Below are positions 1 to 6,780 of a DNA stretch of 32,008 bases, in pieces. The notes below the pieces were generated by a model. That model was given only the letters and a program-made list of their open reading frames with translations. It did not search any database and was not told the DNA's origin. The stretch is taken from positions 1-32,008 of the IMG/VR virus record IMGVR_UViG_3300046012_000400; one strand, 5' to 3'. The stretch is from a virus. The stretch's first letter is position 1. The number at the start of each line of letters is the position of its first letter. Both the position numbers and the translations under genes were made by a program.

Positions 1-2
1 GA

Positions 3-164
3 GACGCCTCCGGCATGGAGGGAGTTATAGATGACTACGGCATCGAGCGCTACGCCTACACCTGGTTCTCCATCCGCCCCGATGGCTGGTCCACTTCGAT
101 CGTGGTACCGGCCTGGGCGATGCAGGTCCCGACCATCCAGAAGATATCGCTTGACAAGCAGTAA
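3..164 (+). CDS. 3' end of an unidentified rightward gene (partial)
   Basis: The third frame is open from the window edge to a TAA and encodes 53 residues, beginning DASGMEGV and ending in SLDKQ. It has many aromatic residues (YAYTWF, DGWSTS) and looks like a folded beta-rich C-terminus. The start lies outside the window. I do not recognise the family. The last codons overlap a strong rightward promoter, so this gene appears to end one transcription unit just where another begins. Confidence 0.6.
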   Translation, partial: DASGMEGVIDDYGIERYAYTWFSIRPDGWSTSIVVPAWAMQVPTIQKISLDKQ

Positions 165-179
165 GCGGTAAGCTAGACT
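151..179 (+). promoter_or_regulatory. Sigma70-type promoter
   Basis: TTGACA (151-156), a 17-base spacer and TAGACT (174-179) form a near-consensus vegetative promoter reading rightward. The -35 box lies inside the last codons of the preceding gene. Nothing in the next 580 bases looks like a protein gene, so the product may be an untranslated RNA. Confidence 0.65.
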
Positions 180-767
180 GAGATTGTTGAGAGAGGGACT
201 GAGCACCCTTTCCACGCACTCCCGAAACCAACTCGCGGAAAACTGTCGGGTCCTCCCGATGCACCATCTGACACAGCGTCAGGTGACAGGGTGGGCAGGT
301 CAGCAGTAGGATAAGAGTTCGGGAACGATCGTTCCACATAAAGGGTTCGATCAAGGGTGGAAGCGGGCAGCAGAGGGCAGGTCTCGCTGCGTTCTGCGCT
401 CCTAACAAAGATCGATCACGTGATGTGAATGGGTTGGCGATGGGCGATGAGTGATCATGTCTGCCCCACCATGTAGTGAGCATGCATACCCTAACCCTCA
501 AGTAGAGGTTGAGCCTATAGCCTGTAGGTATGCACACTCACGCATGTGTGCGTGGCGTGATCATGTGTGCACGTAGCTGCCACGATGAGGGCATGCCTAC
601 TGCCCACCTGCCTGCACACACCACGTGGCCCATGCCTGCCTGCCTGCCCGCACTGCCCCCGTGCATGCACTGCATGCGTTATGCATGCGCCCACTACCCG
701 CGCGGATACACCCGCTGTGCTGCCCCCCATACATGGCAGTGCCCCGCCGCATGGGCGGGGTACTGAC
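165..767. other. Palindrome-rich stretch without a convincing gene
   Basis: No reading frame here has a good ribosome site or a believable protein. It holds several symmetrical elements: hairpins at 246-259 (TCGGG/CCCGA) and 265-285 (eight pairs, one G-T), a perfect 14-base palindrome GGAACGATCGTTCC at 322-335, and ATCACGTGAT at 415-424. From about 480 to 690 it is crowded with GCATGC-type sites and with TGATCATGT, which occurs twice. The first part lies just downstream of the promoter at 151-179 and could be an untranslated RNA. A packaging or regulatory site is another possibility. Function unknown. Confidence 0.45.
742..760 (-). terminator. Hairpin after the leftward operon
   Basis: CCCCGCC and GGCGGGG form a seven-pair, all-GC stem with a five-base loop. 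It lies eight bases beyond the stop of the leftward gene ending at 768. There is no U tract, so it is at best a weak or processing-type terminator. Confidence 0.4.
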
Positions 768-923
768 CTAGTCCAGCAACGCCAGGCAGCGGGCGCATAG
801 ATCCGCGCCGTATAACTCGTGCGTGTCCAGCGCGGACGTGGGCTGGGAGGCGCGGCACCGCGAGCACTCGCCCATCGGCGTGACCGCCACTGTGGGCGGG
901 CGACCGGCGGGAGTCAGATACAT
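768..923 (-). CDS. Small zinc-ribbon protein
   Basis: A 51-residue protein with two CxxC pairs (CSRC near residue 20 and CARC near residue 43), the usual arrangement for one bound zinc ion. The ATG at 923 is chosen because GAGG lies about eight bases before it; an in-frame TTG 66 bases further upstream has no ribosome site. It is the last gene of the short leftward operon. The family is not recognised. DNA or RNA binding is possible but not shown. Confidence 0.6.
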   Translation of the reverse strand: MYLTPAGRPPTVAVTPMGECSRCRASQPTSALDTHELYGADLCARCLALLD

Positions 924-933
924 CGGTGCCACC

Positions 934-1011
934 TCACGGGGACCCCCACCGAAGCGAGGCCAGAGCGTAACCCTGAGCGATGGGCGCAAGAATGGCGAGC
1001 CATGTGGTCAT
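934..1011 (-). CDS. Possible 25-residue membrane peptide
   Basis: An ATG close after the TGA of the upstream gene opens a 25-residue frame beginning MTTWLAIL and ending in RWGSP. The first 18 residues are hydrophobic and could form one membrane segment. It fills the gap between two better-supported genes, but it has no clear ribosome site of its own and would rely on translational coupling. It could equally be untranslated spacer. Confidence 0.35.
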   Translation of the reverse strand: MTTWLAILAPIAQGYALASLRWGSP

Positions 1012-1014
1012 GGC

Positions 1015-1350
1015 TCAGAATCCTCCGTTGTCGTGGTGGGCGATCACGCGCGCCACCATAGAGTCATACTCGGCGTGGGTCGGAGCGTCATAGCCGGTTT
1101 CCTCGAGGTAGTGCACTGCGCACATGAAATCATCGGCCGGGCTGCACGGGTAGTCCGCCTCGCACTCATCGCCGTCAAACATCGCGGGATCCACGGGGGT
1201 TTCCACATCGATCGGCCACACCGCGTCTTCGACCTGCCAGACCCAAGAGCCTGCCTCATCCTGCGAGACGTTCCCGTTCGCGACCTCGGTTGCGAGGAAC
1301 GCGGCAACAGCCTCTTCCGCCCGCTTGCGTGCTTCGTCTGCGTAGTACAT
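1015..1350 (-). CDS. Acidic hypothetical protein
   Basis: A 111-residue, strongly acidic protein starting MYYADEARKRAEEAV. It has an amphipathic N-terminal helix followed by a D/E-rich segment (VWPIDVETPVDP, DGDECEADYPC). GGAGGAGA lies six bases before the ATG, so the start is secure. A promoter at 1388-1416 lies just upstream and would drive this gene separately from the peptidase gene before it. I do not recognise the family. Confidence 0.75.
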   Translation of the reverse strand: MYYADEARKRAEEAVAAFLATEVANGNVSQDEAGSWVWQVEDAVWPIDVETPVDPAMFDGDECEADYPCSPADDFMCAVHYLEETGYDAPTHAEYDSMVARVIAHHDNGGF

Positions 1351-1387
1351 GAGTCTCTCCTCCGTAGGGTTGTGCGTACCTAGGCCT

Positions 1388-1416
1388 ATGATGCCTTACT
1401 CCTGCGCGATCGTCAA
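1388..1416 (-). promoter_or_regulatory. Leftward promoter
   Basis: On the minus strand TTGACG (1411-1416), 17 bases and CATCAT (1388-1393). The last bases of the spacer read AGTAAGG, as in the promoter at 23460-23488. It is placed between the C39-like peptidase gene and the acidic protein gene. Confidence 0.5.
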
Positions 1417-1419
1417 GCG

Positions 1420-2049
1420 CTACCCGGCGATGATCGCCATACCGTGCACGCCCATCGCGTTGGCTAGCTGCCCGGCGGTCACGGTCTCAGTCCGATGATC
1501 GGCTGAGCTATCCACTACGGTCACGGCATCGCCCACGATGCTTTGAACCACAATCGCGTGGTCGACGCCCTCAGCAAACTGCGCCGGGGTCGCGACTAAG
1601 TCATTCCCGTTGTCTTCCGCAACCCACAACGTCGGCCCATTGACCAGACCGATGACAGACTGCCCGTGGGCGAGTGCTGCGCGGATCGATGCCACGTCTG
1701 CCCAAACGAGCGATGCGGTCACGCCGTACTGCCCCAGCAGGCCGGGGACTGCACTCATGACGGTGCCACCACCCGGCGTGTAGGCGGTGCCCGCGGCGGT
1801 CTCTAGCTCGCCCACGGTCACAACCTGACCAGTGCGAGCACCGATGATGGCACGAGAGGCATACATGGCGCACTCTAGGCCTGCCTGCGGTTGCCAGTAG
1901 GCACTAGCCTGTCCGACTACCTGATCGGCATGCGGGGCGCTCACAGAGGCGGCTAGAGGGCTATTTGAGCCCTCTAGGCCCGCGACCGCCATTCCTACGG
2001 TGAAAACACCGAGAGCAACCCACCCTGTGGCGATGCGGCGATCAAACAT
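1420..2049 (-). CDS. Secreted or membrane-anchored C39-like cysteine peptidase
   Basis: A 209-residue protein. The N-terminus carries Arg residues followed by a hydrophobic stretch (about residues 9-25), a signal peptide or signal anchor. The rest fits the papain-like C39 fold: Gln53/Gln55 as possible oxyanion residue, Cys60 in GLECAMYASRA, His164 in VDHAIVV and Asp180 in VTVVDSS, in the order Q-C-H-D. Members of this fold cleave peptides, often after double glycine, or act on peptidoglycan bridges. The ATG follows GGGAG at about eight bases. No bacteriocin or ABC transporter gene is nearby. The catalytic assignment is by motif order only, and the substrate is unknown. Confidence 0.65.
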   Translation of the reverse strand: MFDRRIATGWVALGVFTVGMAVAGLEGSNSPLAASVSAPHADQVVGQASAYWQPQAGLECAMYASRAIIGARTGQVVTVGELETAAGTAYTPGGGTVMSAVPGLLGQYGVTASLVWADVASIRAALAHGQSVIGLVNGPTLWVAEDNGNDLVATPAQFAEGVDHAIVVQSIVGDAVTVVDSSADHRTETVTAGQLANAMGVHGMAIIAG

Positions 2050-2082
2050 GATGGGCTCCCGGCTCTGGTGGTGATCTTAGGT

Positions 2083-2190
2083 GTAAGGCAGAGCGACCTT
2101 TTCGCGAGGCGAACACCAACTGTTCGCACCTATCCGCCAGGGCCTCGGCTTGTCTGGCTCGGATCACTCGCTTGCGTCGCTCTGCCTTAC
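2083..2190. repeat. Perfect 15-bp inverted repeat enclosing a structured segment
   Basis: GTAAGGCAGAGCGAC at 2083-2097 is repeated inverted at 2176-2190, 78 bases apart. Between the arms lies a second hairpin, GCGAACA/TGTTCGC at 2109-2127 with a five-base loop. It sits just upstream of the peptidase gene, so in the leftward transcript it would be a folded 5' leader. No target-site duplication flanks it, so an insertion element is not indicated. Confidence 0.6.
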
Positions 2191-2259
2191 AACAACCAAT
2201 CTACGCTCAACTGAGAGCCTGCACATCGGCCGAACGGCTGATACCAAACCCAGACATTC

Positions 2260-2361
2260 TCACCACGGAAGTTTGCGACCGCCCGGCGTGCGTAGATCCT
2301 GCGGTGCCGGAGGCTTCGGCCGTGACTGGTCACTCTTGCGTATTTGTGTCTGTTGGCTCAT
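2260..2361 (-). CDS. Possible 33-residue basic protein
   Basis: A short leftward frame starting MSQQTQIRKSDQ and ending GGRKLPW. A long purine ribosome site (GGGAGGAGAG) lies eight bases before its ATG, better than many longer genes here. Upstream is a possible promoter (TTGACT at 2392-2397, 17 bases, GAGAGT). It is Lys/Arg- and Pro-rich without a recognisable domain. It would be the first gene leftward of control region A. Short length makes a chance frame possible. Confidence 0.4.
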   Translation of the reverse strand: MSQQTQIRKSDQSRPKPPAPQDLRTPGGRKLPW

Positions 2362-2402
2362 GAGGCAGACTCTCCTCCCTCAGGGGGCGAGAGTCAAGAC
2401 CA

Positions 2403-2590
2403 ATCGCGAGTCGTGACTCACGGACACGGGCAGTGTGTAGAAGAGCAGTCGAGGATCAACAGACAGTAGCTTAGTAGTTACATATAGTAATAATTATGTG
2501 TATTCCGTTATTGCGTTACGCTTGTTACATGGTCTACGCAGGGTTCTGTGACAGATAGACACGGGGGTCACGACTCACTAGTCACGACTC
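2403..2590. repeat. Divergent control region, copy A
   Basis: This segment lies between divergent operons and is colinear with 23763-23940. Shared pieces in order are AATCGCGAGTCGTGA, TCACGGACA, GAGGATCAACAGA, TAGTTAC and TTATTGCGTTACGCT, the first and last being 105 bases apart here and 106 there. GAGTCGTGAC at 2408-2417 recurs inverted at 2567-2576 and 2581-2590, flanking an AT-rich core (about 2461-2530) that stands out in this GC-rich genome. It may be a replication origin, a bidirectional operator, or both. Confidence 0.65.
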
Positions 2591-2671
2591 GACCAATCGT
2601 GAGTCTGTAGTGACGCTCAACCTGCCGAGCCGTGGGCATGCCGCGACACGCCCGACCGAACTGATTACTCC

Positions 2672-2708
2672 GAACCGCTTGACATGTACAGCACACCTGA
2701 GCCATTGT
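2672..2708 (+). promoter_or_regulatory. Rightward promoter with extended -35 element
   Basis: GAACCGCTTGACA (2672-2684) contains a consensus -35 TTGACA; a weak -10 CATTGT (2703-2708) follows after 18 bases. The same 13-base element occurs at 10857-10869 and 23483-23495 on the other strand. It would start transcription about 40 bases before the DUF932-like gene. Confidence 0.5.
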
Positions 2709-2753
2709 TCTTTCAGCGGGCACCTTGCCCGCCACACACACTCGGGAGTCACA

Positions 2754-3743
2754 GTGACCAAGGTCATCGCATCCAAAATCATGATCGGCTTCGGCCGTAA
2801 CAGCCTGCAGAGCAGCGCCACCACTGAGCTGTACTCGGGCGCCATCCCCGCGGCGGACGTCCGGGACCACCTGTTCGGTTGGGACGCGGTCCCAGCTCCA
2901 CTGTTCGCCAGTGTCAACGGTTCGCCCGTCGTGGTGCCGAACATGGTGGCCAACGTCCGCAGTGACAACGGTGCTGTGCTCGGGCTCGTGTCAGAGCGCT
3001 ACGCAATTCACCAGTACAGCGACTCGCTCGTGTCGGCAGTTGAGCGCATCACGGGCGCCGGTACCGACCTCGGGATCAGCGCGGCGGGCACGAACCGCAA
3101 CGGCGCCGTGGGCTGGGTCAGTGTCAGCCTGCCCGACACCCGGACCACTGCAGAGGGTGTCGAGTACCTGCCGAACCTGATCGCCTACGGCTCTCACGAT
3201 GGGTCGCTGGTCACGGGGTATAAGCGATCTGTTCTCAACATGGTTTGTAACAACCAGATGGGATCGATGCTGCACACAGGAGCGACCGCGGTGCGGGTGA
3301 AGCACACCCGCAACAGCGTTCTTCGGCTGGAGAGCGCGCAGCATGCACTCGGGATCCTGGCTGAGACTGCTGACACGTTCGCTGAGGGTGTGCGGGAACT
3401 GTGTCAGCTGCCCGTGTCAGAAGCGGACTTTGCCGCATTCCTCGCGGAGTTCGCCCCCATCCCGACCATCGAAGACGGTGCCAACACGCGCGGTCTCACG
3501 ATGGCGGAGAACAAGCGGGATGCGCTCAGCACCTTGTGGGCGTCGGACGCCCGCGTCTCCCCCTGGCGTGGCACTGCTTACGGCGTGGTGCAGGCAGTGA
3601 ACACGTACTCTCAGCACGTGCAGACGGTGCGCGGCGCGCACCGCGACGAGCGCAACCTACTGAGCACTCTGTCCGGCGATTGGGATGCGCTGGACACGAA
3701 CACCGCGGCGTCTGTCCGCCGCGTGCTCGCCCGCCGCGCCTAA
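2754..3743 (+). CDS. DUF932-like phage/plasmid protein
   Basis: A 329-residue protein resembling the DUF932 family (TIGR03299 phage/plasmid-like proteins), judged from the N-terminal WDAVPAPLF stretch, the VLGLVSERYAIHQYSDS segment and the overall length of about 330. The family's biochemical role is not established; members are common early genes of actinophages. The GTG at 2754 is preferred because GGGAG lies about six bases upstream and it falls after the promoter at 2672-2708; earlier in-frame starts would be untranscribed. It is the first gene of the rightward operon. Confidence 0.75.
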   Translation: MTKVIASKIMIGFGRNSLQSSATTELYSGAIPAADVRDHLFGWDAVPAPLFASVNGSPVVVPNMVANVRSDNGAVLGLVSERYAIHQYSDSLVSAVERITGAGTDLGISAAGTNRNGAVGWVSVSLPDTRTTAEGVEYLPNLIAYGSHDGSLVTGYKRSVLNMVCNNQMGSMLHTGATAVRVKHTRNSVLRLESAQHALGILAETADTFAEGVRELCQLPVSEADFAAFLAEFAPIPTIEDGANTRGLTMAENKRDALSTLWASDARVSPWRGTAYGVVQAVNTYSQHVQTVRGAHRDERNLLSTLSGDWDALDTNTAASVRRVLARRA

Positions 3744-3756
3744 GTATCGGCCGTTC

Positions 3757-3817
3757 GGGGGATACCGCGCCTATGCGGTATCCCCCAGTCTGGTGTTCCG
3801 GGCGAGAGACGCCCGGA
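3757..3817 (+). other. Two tandem intergenic hairpins
   Basis: GGGGGATACCGC/GCGGTATCCCCC (3757-3786) is a perfect 12-pair stem with a six-base loop; TCCGGGCG/CGCCCGGA (3797-3817) is a perfect eight-pair stem with loop AGAGA. Neither has a U tract. They sit between two rightward genes and just before the ribosome site of the second, suggesting partial termination, mRNA protection or translational control. Confidence 0.6.
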
Positions 3818-3839
3818 CCGACTCAACGGAGGTTTCACA

Positions 3840-4589
3840 ATGGCTCCCATCGCACTGACCCTGACCCGACGTCCGGCTACCGACACGCTGACCAATGTCG
3901 TGCTCAATCCGAAGTCCAGCAATGGCAAGACCGGCCCCATCCCGACGCTCAACCGTCCGATCAAGGAATCCTGCCCGCGCACCTGCCCGTTCCTGCCGAA
4001 GAACTTGGGTGGTAACGGTCTTTGCTACGCCAACGGCATGATCAATGCCGCTACGTCCGGCGTCGCGGGCACCCTGACCGTCGACGCCATCGTGGATCGG
4101 ATCAACGCGGGTAAGCACAAAGCCGGGGGTAAGGTCAAGGGCGAGACGTTCGGCGCACCTAAGTACATCCGGGATCGCGTCGTCGGGGACATCGTCACGG
4201 ACCCGGATGGCGACGCCCGCGCGGACGTTGACTACGTGCTGAACGTGGCTGAGGTTGCCGAGCGTGTAGGTATGGTCGCATACGGTTACACTCACGCTTT
4301 CTACATGCTGACCCCGGCCGACGTCGAAGCTATCAACGCATCCGGGTACGTGCTGAACGGGTCCGCCAACTCTGTCGAAGACGTGGAGCGCATTCTGGCG
4401 ATGGGCCTTCCCGCGACGATCGCCACTGACGACGTGGCCGATGGAACGATGATCGCCGGTAAGCGTGTCGTTCAGTGCCCGGAGCAGGTCAAGGATGCGA
4501 ACGGGAATGGCCGAGTGCGCTCCTGCGCCGATTGCGGTCTGTGCGCAAAGCCCGACCGCGCGGCGATCGTCCGCTTCGCGATTCACTAG
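3840..4589 (+). CDS. Conserved Cys-rich actinophage protein (GP88-like)
   Basis: A 249-residue protein with an N-terminal cysteine group (CPRTCPF at residues 45-51, then C62 in LCYANG) and a C-terminal one (C213, then C229, C232 and C235 in SCADCGLC). Seven cysteines so arranged suggest a zinc or iron-sulfur site. It resembles the phage 'gene product 88' type of conserved protein, but I recognise it only by general pattern and no function is known. AACGGAGG lies seven bases before the ATG. It directly follows two strong hairpins downstream of the DUF932-like gene. Confidence 0.65.
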   Translation: MAPIALTLTRRPATDTLTNVVLNPKSSNGKTGPIPTLNRPIKESCPRTCPFLPKNLGGNGLCYANGMINAATSGVAGTLTVDAIVDRINAGKHKAGGKVKGETFGAPKYIRDRVVGDIVTDPDGDARADVDYVLNVAEVAERVGMVAYGYTHAFYMLTPADVEAINASGYVLNGSANSVEDVERILAMGLPATIATDDVADGTMIAGKRVVQCPEQVKDANGNGRVRSCADCGLCAKPDRAAIVRFAIH

Positions 4590-4628
4590 CCAACCGACCC
4601 AACAACCCAACCATGAAAGGGCAATCCC

Positions 4629-4892
4629 ATGCCGCACTGCCTGCACACCCTCTGCACTACTGAGACCCTAGAAGACGGGCAGGTGCTCATGTCTCTTATC
4701 AACTACGACGGAAGCACTGCCCACGTCCGGGTAGCCAAATCACAGCGCGGCGCCAACCGCATCGCCGACAACTGGTCACGAGCCCGCGGGCTGTGCTGGT
4801 GTAATCGGCCACCTATCGACAATGACGTATGCGACGTATGCGGGACCTACGTAGTTACGGGCCACAAGGATACGTGTACCTACGCACTCTAG
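4629..4892 (+). CDS. Small protein with C-terminal zinc ribbon
   Basis: 87 residues starting MPHCLHTLCTTETL. The C-terminal third carries CWCN and CDVCG, a likely four-cysteine zinc site. The middle (HVRVAKSQRGANRIADNW) is a helix rich in basic residues. GAAAGGG precedes the ATG. It is the third gene of the rightward operon. Family not recognised; nucleic-acid binding is a guess. Confidence 0.65.
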   Translation: MPHCLHTLCTTETLEDGQVLMSLINYDGSTAHVRVAKSQRGANRIADNWSRARGLCWCNRPPIDNDVCDVCGTYVVTGHKDTCTYAL

Positions 4893-4904
4893 CCAACCTG
4901 CCAG

Positions 4905-4958
4905 TACGGTTCGCCCCCGCGGGATGCGGGGGCGTAGCCGTATCGGCAGGGTGCCGAT
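4905..4958 (+). terminator. Two tandem hairpins between rightward genes
   Basis: CGCCCCCGC/GCGGGGGCG (4912-4934, loop GGGAT) is a nine-pair stem that can be extended by TACGG/CCGTA. It is followed by ATCGGCA/TGCCGAT (4942-4958, loop GGG). No U tract follows either. They resemble the paired hairpins at 3757-3817 and probably act in the same way. Confidence 0.5.
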
Positions 4959-5020
4959 TGTCGGCGCAGCGCGCGCCGTCGTGAGGTAGCGCAAATGAAA
5001 CGTGAAGGGACGTGGAATCG

Positions 5021-5647
5021 ATGACCTATGCCGTAGTGGGGCAGTGTGTGTGTCCTTGTTCGGTCAATCAGCCGGATCCGGCGACGTTCGCCATCGATGC
5101 GGTGTGGGGTTGCTCGTTGTGCGGACAACTATGGGGACGCGCCACTAAGCGTTCGAACAACCGCGGCGGGGGCGGGATCATGATCCACCATGTGCTGGTG
5201 GGCGGCATGGCTCGCGCTCGTGACGTGCCTGCGTGGGTTAGGCAGGGTCGCAACGTCTCACGCGATGCCGCTACGGCTCTTGCGCGCGCTGAGCTAGAGC
5301 GCCAATACGTGGCGGACGCGGGCGCGCTACGCGCTGCTGTAGCGTCCGGAGAAGTGCCCGCAGGGGTAGGCGTACGCCGCTTCCGCGCACATCGTGATGC
5401 ACTCGCCCACCCTGTCGTCCGCCTGTTCGGTAGCACCGTCGGCGTGCTCGTGCTGCTCGGGCTCGCCGGGCTCGCCGGGCTCGTGCTCGCGGGCGTCGCC
5501 ACGGGAGCATGGCCGGGCGTGGCGATCCTCGCGGGCGTATGGCTCGTGATCGTTGCGGGCGCGTTGCGGGTAGGCGTAGCGCGTCGGCGCGAGGTCTCCA
5601 GCGCCATTCTAAGGGCCCTAGAGGGCAGGCCGGGGGTCAGAGCCTAG
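5021..5647 (+). CDS. Membrane protein with N-terminal cysteine cluster
   Basis: 208 residues. The N-terminus has CVCPC (residues 9-13) and CSLC (31-34), a possible zinc ribbon. Residues about 138-160 and 164-184 form two hydrophobic segments, and the C-terminus is basic. The ATG at 5021 is preferred over GTG 5012 because GAAGGGA lies ten bases before it and would overlap the earlier start. The first membrane segment is built on repeats of GGGCTCGCC in the DNA. It is the last gene of the rightward operon. Function unknown. Confidence 0.65.
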   Translation: MTYAVVGQCVCPCSVNQPDPATFAIDAVWGCSLCGQLWGRATKRSNNRGGGGIMIHHVLVGGMARARDVPAWVRQGRNVSRDAATALARAELERQYVADAGALRAAVASGEVPAGVGVRRFRAHRDALAHPVVRLFGSTVGVLVLLGLAGLAGLVLAGVATGAWPGVAILAGVWLVIVAGALRVGVARRREVSSAILRALEGRPGVRA

Positions 5648-5873
5648 GGCGGATCCCCGGCCCCGCTACGGGACGCACAGCGATTTCGACGGGCATGTCC
5701 GGGCATGGGCGGGTCTGTCTGGTTTCGGCACGTCTTGTCCCGATTTGCCCCGGTTTGTCTCCCGACCGACCGGTCGGATGTCCGATTTTTGGCCGGGGCC
5801 AAAAACCCTTGAGCCGTTTTTCGTGGAATTTTCGGCCGCCGCTCGGCCTCTTGAGCCAAAATCTCTGGCATTT
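5648..5873. other. Convergent intergenic region with palindromes
   Basis: Rightward and leftward operons meet here and no gene was found. It contains the perfect palindrome CCGACCGGTCGG (5766-5777) and a second symmetrical element at 5786-5805 in which TTTTTGGCC pairs with GGCCAAAAA across GG. The second could fold in RNA from either strand and may end transcription in both directions, though its T run lies inside the stem and not after it. Confidence 0.5.
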
Positions 5874-5957
5874 TCAGTCTTTCGGGCCCAGCACCCAGAT
5901 CAACACGACGAAGAACGCGAACATGACCAGCCACGTCAGCGCCACGAACGCCATCAT
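5874..5957 (-). CDS. 27-residue single-pass membrane peptide
   Basis: Starts MMAFVALTWLVMF and ends WVLGPKD; nearly all residues form one membrane helix with a charged C-terminal tail. The ATG overlaps the stop of the gene before it (ATGA), so it is likely translated by coupling. It is the last gene of the leftward block. Such tiny membrane proteins are common in actinophages, sometimes in lysis or exclusion, but nothing here proves a role. Confidence 0.5.
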   Translation of the reverse strand: MMAFVALTWLVMFAFFVVLIWVLGPKD

Positions 5958-6070
5958 CGGTCCCACCAAGGGATCTCGAGGGCGATGGAGCACGCCTCGC
6001 ACACGAGGTAGCGCCCGTCCACCAGCACCAGCTTCTCGGCCTGCTCGAGGCAGTTCTCGCACTCATCCAC
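5954..6070 (-). CDS. 38-residue zinc-ribbon protein
   Basis: Two CxxC knuckles, CENC (residues 4-7) and CEAC (about residues 25-28), separated by a beta-rich linker LVLVDGRYLV, are typical of a minimal zinc ribbon. The GTG start overlaps the end of the preceding gene (GTGGATGA). Its stop overlaps the next ATG. Family not recognised. Confidence 0.55.
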   Translation of the reverse strand: MDECENCLEQAEKLVLVDGRYLVCEACSIALEIPWWDR

Positions 6071-6200
6071 GCTGACTTCTGTTCCAGAGCGTCCAGCTGT
6101 TGAGTCGGTAAGCGTCATCGATAGCCAGGCCGTGGTAGCTAAGCTCCGGCCCGAGCCAGATGTTGTAGAGCGGGTCGTCCCAGAACGTCAGGTCGCTCAT
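6063..6200 (-). CDS. 45-residue hypothetical protein
   Basis: Starts MSDLTFWDDP and is rich in aromatic residues (F, W, Y). The ATG overlaps the upstream TGA in ATGA, which makes this start better than in-frame codons further upstream. No domain recognised. It is part of a run of at least eleven short coupled genes. Confidence 0.5.
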   Translation of the reverse strand: MSDLTFWDDPLYNIWLGPELSYHGLAIDDAYRLNSWTLWNRSQRG

Positions 6201-6391
6201 TTGACCTTCGCCACAATCGTGTTGGCCGCGCGGCAGCAGTCGCCCCAGCTCTTGTGTGCACCCGGCGTGGGACAGCCCGTCCGGCAAGCACCCCGGTCTT
6301 CCTTTTTCGGCTTCTCAGAAACTTCGAAAGGGGGGGTCCATCTTGGGCACCATGGGACGCAGGACTCATCGCAGGTGTGCTCGGTCATCAT
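6197..6391 (-). CDS. Small Cys-rich protein
   Basis: 64 residues with seven cysteines: CDESC and C15 near the N-terminus, CRTGC in the middle and CC near the C-terminus. GGGAGA lies just before the ATG, which overlaps the stop of the SprT-like gene. A metal-binding fold is likely. No family recognised. Confidence 0.55.
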   Translation of the reverse strand: MMTEHTCDESCVPWCPRWTPPFEVSEKPKKEDRGACRTGCPTPGAHKSWGDCCRAANTIVAKVK

Positions 6392-6780
6392 TCTCCCAGT
6401 TTAGTATACGGACCCAGCGTTGACGCCACGCCCCCGAGGGCGACGGCCAGATGCCGGTCGGGTATGGATTCAGTGTACGGCGGCAGGAAGCCGCAACGGT
6501 GCGCAGCTCTAGTGAACGCACGATTGTGTCCACGCTGAGGTCCTACAGAGATGTGCAATAGTTCGTGCATGAGCGTAGCTAGCACCTCGTCCTCGAGCAG
6601 CTCGGGCGAGAGATTGATCCGGCCGAGATAGCGATTCTCACGCCAGGACTCACCCACGAAATGAGGCTCCACATAGAGCATTGGCCCCACGGAGACACCA
6701 ATCTCGCGGGGCCATCTCTTTCGATGCGTGAGCGGGACCAAGGCCTCAGCGGCTTTGGCCAACCACTCAGCAGACTCCAT
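6388..6780 (-). CDS. SprT-like zinc metalloprotease
   Basis: 130 residues with the zinc protease signature HELLH (His72, Glu73, His76) followed by a third His at 85 in GPQRGHNRAF, the spacing seen in SprT/WSS1-like peptidases. Eukaryotic relatives cleave DNA-protein crosslinks; phage members are small and uncharacterised. It lacks the C-terminal zinc ribbon of bacterial SprT. The ATG at 6780 overlaps the upstream TGA; a GTG one codon earlier is possible. Role in the phage unknown; proteolysis of DNA-bound host proteins is a reasonable idea. Confidence 0.75.
   Translation of the reverse strand: MESAEWLAKAAEALVPLTHRKRWPREIGVSVGPMLYVEPHFVGESWRENRYLGRINLSPELLEDEVLATLMHELLHISVGPQRGHNRAFTRAAHRCGFLPPYTESIPDRHLAVALGGVASTLGPYTKLGE

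Noticed and set aside
25-537. 170-codon leftward open frame
   Set aside because: It runs antisense across the better-supported rightward gene end and the promoter at 151-179, has no ribosome site, and its composition (Arg/Ser/Pro-rich) looks like a shadow frame.
480-690. CRISPR array or iteron array
   Set aside because: GCATGC and CCTGCCTG sequences are frequent, but there are no regular spacers or repeats of constant length.
823-1383. 186-codon rightward frame
   Set aside because: It covers two leftward genes, one of them with a perfect ribosome site. The protein shows no domain.
2083-2190. Insertion sequence or MITE
   Set aside because: Inverted arms are perfect, but there is no target-site duplication, no transposase and no second copy in the window.
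5786-5805. Canonical bidirectional intrinsic terminator
   Set aside because: The symmetric element is real, but its T and A runs are part of the stem and no U tract follows on either strand, so I list it only as a palindrome.
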